Assembly (NCBI RefSeq): GCF_030580675.1
Contig: NZ_JAUQUB010000001.1
Span: forward strand, 1,116,001-1,180,000
Source: Antiquaquibacter soli
GTDB lineage: Bacteria > Actinomycetota > Actinomycetes > Actinomycetales > Microbacteriaceae
Length of the DNA: 64,000 bases
Direction of reading: 5' to 3'
Shown here: positions 62,191 through 64,000 of the stretch, piece after piece
Position numbering within the stretch: the stretch's first letter is position 1
Layout: every line of letters starts with the position of its first letter
Program-made: the position numbers and the translations under genes
Notes under the pieces: generated by a model
What the model saw: the letters and a program-made list of their open reading frames with translations, nothing else
Told to the model about the DNA's origin: nothing
The model's database searches: none

Positions 62191-62928
62191 ATGGACCCCC
62201 TCGTCGTTCTCGACCGTGTGAACAAGCACTTCGGCGAGCAGCACGTCCTGAAAGACATCTCGCTGACCGTCAGCCGAGGCGAGGTCGTCGTCGTCATCGG
62301 GCCCAGCGGCTCGGGAAAGTCGACACTCTGCCGCACCATCAATCGGCTCGAGACGATCGATTCCGGCTCGATCACGATTGACGGCCGAGCTCTTCCCGCT
62401 GAGGGAGCGGCGCTCGCCCGACTGCGGGCCGATGTCGGGATGGTCTTCCAGTCGTTCAACCTTTTCGCGCACAAGACTGTGCTTCAGAACGTCACGCTCG
62501 GCCAGACCGTGGTGCGCCGTCGGTCCGCCGCAGACGCGACCCGACGGGCGATGGAACTCCTCGACCGGGTCGGCGTCGCGAACCAGGCCGGGAAGATGCC
62601 CGCCCAGCTCTCCGGCGGTCAGCAGCAGCGCGTCGCGATCGCTCGAGCGCTTGCGATGGATCCGCAAGTGATGCTCTTTGACGAGCCGACGTCTGCCCTC
62701 GACCCCGAGATGATCGCCGAAGTGCTCGACGTCATGGAGGGTCTCGCCGACGACGGCATGACGATGCTCGTCGTGACGCACGAAATGGGCTTCGCGCGCA
62801 AGGCCGCCGACCGGGTCGTCTTCATGGCCGATGGCGAGATCGTCGAGGAGGCCGCGCCCGACGCCTTCTTCGATCGCCCCACAAGCTCGAGAGCGAAGGA
62901 ATTCCTCTCGAAGGTGCTCGCCCACTAA
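62191..62928 (+). CDS. gluA: Glutamate-type amino-acid ABC transporter ATPase
   Basis: A 245-residue ATPase of the polar amino-acid family: Walker [14 protein letters not shown]-loop [18 protein letters not shown], signature [15 protein letters not shown], Walker [12 protein letters not shown] and H-loop VTHEMGFAR. The order ATPase-SBP-permease is that of the gluABCD system of corynebacteria. The exact amino acid is not decided by sequence alone. Confidence 0.88.
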   Translation: MDPLVVLDRVNKHFGEQHVLKDISLTVSRGEVVVVIGPSGSGKSTLCRTINRLETIDSGSITIDGRALPAEGAALARLRADVGMVFQSFNLFAHKTVLQNVTLGQTVVRRRSAADATRRAMELLDRVGVANQAGKMPAQLSGGQQQRVAIARALAMDPQVMLFDEPTSALDPEMIAEVLDVMEGLADDGMTMLVVTHEMGFARKAADRVVFMADGEIVEEAAPDAFFDRPTSSRAKEFLSKVLAH

Positions 62929-62962
62929 CCGGTGGGTGGGAACACAGCGAACAGGAGGAACC

Positions 62963-63838
62963 ATGCGGCTGCACAAGAGCCTGATGATCTCTGCACTAGC
63001 GACCGCCGGCGTGCTCGGCCTCGTCGGATGCACCGATTCGGGGGCGCCGACGGATGACTCGGCGGCTCCCACCCAGGAAGCGGTCGAGTTCGAGGCCGGC
63101 ACCACGATGGCGCGGCTGAACGAGGCGGGCGCCGTCACGATCGGCACCAAGTTCGACCAACCGCTGTTCGGCCAGGTCGACGCGAACGGCGAGCCACAGG
63201 GCTTCGATGTGGAGATCGCGAAGATCATCGCGTCGGAGCTCGGCATCCCGGAGAGCGGGATCACCTGGACCGAGACCGTGTCGGCCAATCGCGAGCCCTT
63301 CATCCAGTCGGGGGAGGTGGACTTCGTCGTCGCGACCTACACGATCAACGACAAGCGCAAAGAGGTCATCTCCTTCGCCGGGCCGTACTACAACGCGGGC
63401 CAAGACATCCTCGTCCTCGCGGGCAACCCCGAAGGCATCGAGGGCCCGGAAGATCTCGCTGGCAAGCCGGTGTGCACTGTAGCCGGGTCGACCTCCGAGG
63501 CGAACATCGCCGAGTACACCGACCAGATCACGTCCCTCGCCGGTTACGCAGACTGCCTGCCGCTCGTCAGCTCGGGCCAGGTGGTGGCGCTGACGACGGA
63601 CAACGTGATCCTCGCGGGGCTCGCGGATGGCTCGGGTGGTGAGTTCGAGGTCATCGGCAACCCGTTCACCGAGGAGCCGTACGGCATCGGCCTTGCGCTC
63701 GACGACACCGACTTCCGGATGTTCATCAACGACGTCCTCGAGGAGGCCTTCGAGGACGGCCGTTGGGAAGCGGCGTGGGAGAAGACGGCAGGCACCGTGC
63801 TTCCGCTCCCCGAGCCCCCGACCATCGACCGCTACTGA
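62963..63838 (+). CDS. gluB: Glutamate-type amino-acid ABC transporter substrate-binding lipoprotein
   Basis: A 291-residue family-3 SBP with lipoprotein signal (LATAGVLGLVGC, lipobox LVGC). VTIGTKFDQPLFGQVDANGEPQGFDVEIAKIIASELG and DFVVATYTINDKRKEVISFAGPYYNAGQDILV are characteristic of GluB-like proteins; two cysteines (PVCTVAGS, ADCLPLV) probably pair. AGGAGGA lies before the ATG. It delivers glutamate or a related amino acid to the permeases downstream. Confidence 0.88.
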   Translation: MRLHKSLMISALATAGVLGLVGCTDSGAPTDDSAAPTQEAVEFEAGTTMARLNEAGAVTIGTKFDQPLFGQVDANGEPQGFDVEIAKIIASELGIPESGITWTETVSANREPFIQSGEVDFVVATYTINDKRKEVISFAGPYYNAGQDILVLAGNPEGIEGPEDLAGKPVCTVAGSTSEANIAEYTDQITSLAGYADCLPLVSSGQVVALTTDNVILAGLADGSGGEFEVIGNPFTEEPYGIGLALDDTDFRMFINDVLEEAFEDGRWEAAWEKTAGTVLPLPEPPTIDRY

Positions 63839-63845
63839 CCGATAC

Positions 63846-63876
63846 GGGTGGTCCGCTCGTCGCGGGCGGGCCACCC
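63846..63876 (+). terminator. GC-rich hairpin between SBP and permease genes
   Basis: GGGTGGTCCGCTCG (63846-63859) pairs along its whole length with CGGGCGGGCCACCC (63863-63876), including two G-U pairs, with a three-base loop. It mirrors the hairpin after the oligopeptide SBP gene and should favour SBP over permease expression. Confidence 0.6.
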
Positions 63877-63899
63877 ATCCTTCCGCCGAACGGAGGCGC

Positions 63900-64000
63900 G
63901 TGGACGCGATCATCGAGAACCTGCCGCGATTCGTCGACGGCTTCCTCATGACTGTGCGGCTCCTCGTGGTCTCCGGGACCGGCGCTCTCGCGATCGGCAC
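63900..64000 (+). CDS. gluC: Amino-acid ABC transporter permease, N-terminal part
   Basis: Starts at a GTG at 63900 behind CGGAGG and runs off the window. The visible 33 residues (MDAIIENLPRFVDGFLMTVRLLVVSGTGALAIG) show the leader and first helix of a GluC/HisM-type permease, where the pattern F-x-x-G-F-x-x-T-V-x-L is typical. Position after ATPase and SBP supports the call. Only the beginning can be seen. Confidence 0.8.
   Translation, partial: MDAIIENLPRFVDGFLMTVRLLVVSGTGALAIG

Noticed and set aside
60397-63303. 968-codon minus-strand frame
   Set aside because: Spans parts of four clear plus-strand transporter genes in antisense; composition is that of a shadow frame.

Overview
The window is a continuous stretch of a high-GC actinobacterial chromosome, most probably from the family Microbacteriaceae. 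Pointers are the very GC-rich codon use, many leaderless genes with a TANNNT -10 box 6-9 bases before the start codon, SOS boxes of the TCGAAC-N4-GTTCGA type, a MarP-type protease, DUF3046 before recA, a PriA-type HisA, a LysM protein divergent from lexA, and the typical actinobacterial order dapB..thyX-dapA-rnj..ftsK-pgsA-cinA-clgR-recA-recX-miaB-miaA-dapF-hflX..lexA. I saw no rRNA, tRNA, CRISPR array, insertion sequence or phage gene. About 73 protein genes pack the window and no gap without a gene exceeds 300 bases.

Region by region. 1-4386: small membrane and house-keeping genes (VanZ-like, KTSC, lysoplasmalogenase-like, NTF2-like, MarP). 4409-4833: rpsO with a structured leader and a strong terminator. 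4831-13682: an accessory block between rpsO and pnp, which are usually close neighbours; it holds two related membrane-anchored proteins, a secreted lipase, a PfkB kinase with SurE, an LLM oxidoreductase/FMN reductase pair, and a DedA protein joined in frame to a DUF5302 tail. 13703-16263: pnp with a long structured leader. 16352-24005: small membrane protein, PEBP, aldo/keto reductase, TetR regulator with a 36-bp palindrome, M16 peptidase, histidine phosphatase, an acetyltransferase fused to a membrane domain, dapB. 24005-25382: a thiol-redox set (thioredoxin, DUF4395, OsmC). 25464-32636: thyX, dapA, RNase J, GNAT, and a MacAB-like three-gene ABC exporter. 32686-45028: ftsK, pgsA, cinA, clgR-like, DUF3046, recA, recX, miaB, miaA, dapF, a methyltransferase, hflX. 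45046-48523: metF-metE. 48535-49898: lexA and a divergent LysM protein. 49937-53774: hisC-hisB-hisH-priA and an SseB-like gene. 53784-56449: DUF1844, infC-rpmI-rplT and a TrmH/SpoU methyltransferase. 56678-62121: oligopeptide ABC importer. 62191-64000: glutamate-type ABC importer, cut off by the window end.

How the genes work together: dapA, dapB and dapF serve lysine/diaminopimelate synthesis; metF and metE complete methionine synthesis; the his genes form one operon with 1-4 base overlaps; recA, lexA and the LysM gene are an SOS group, each with a LexA-like box upstream; rpsO, pnp, rnj and infC are RNA and translation functions with long leaders or unusual starts. The most notable items are regulatory or architectural: an intrinsic terminator lying inside the 5' coding region of the TrmH gene, an ATC start with attenuator-like leader for infC, an in-frame DedA-DUF5302 joint with its own leaderless promoter, a repeated CCCCCA-n2/3-TGGGGG palindrome, a 64-bp palindrome between metE and lexA, and four convergent gene pairs whose stop codons share one CTAG. 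I found no clearly new multi-gene system; the thioredoxin-DUF4395-OsmC set is the nearest candidate for an under-described pathway.
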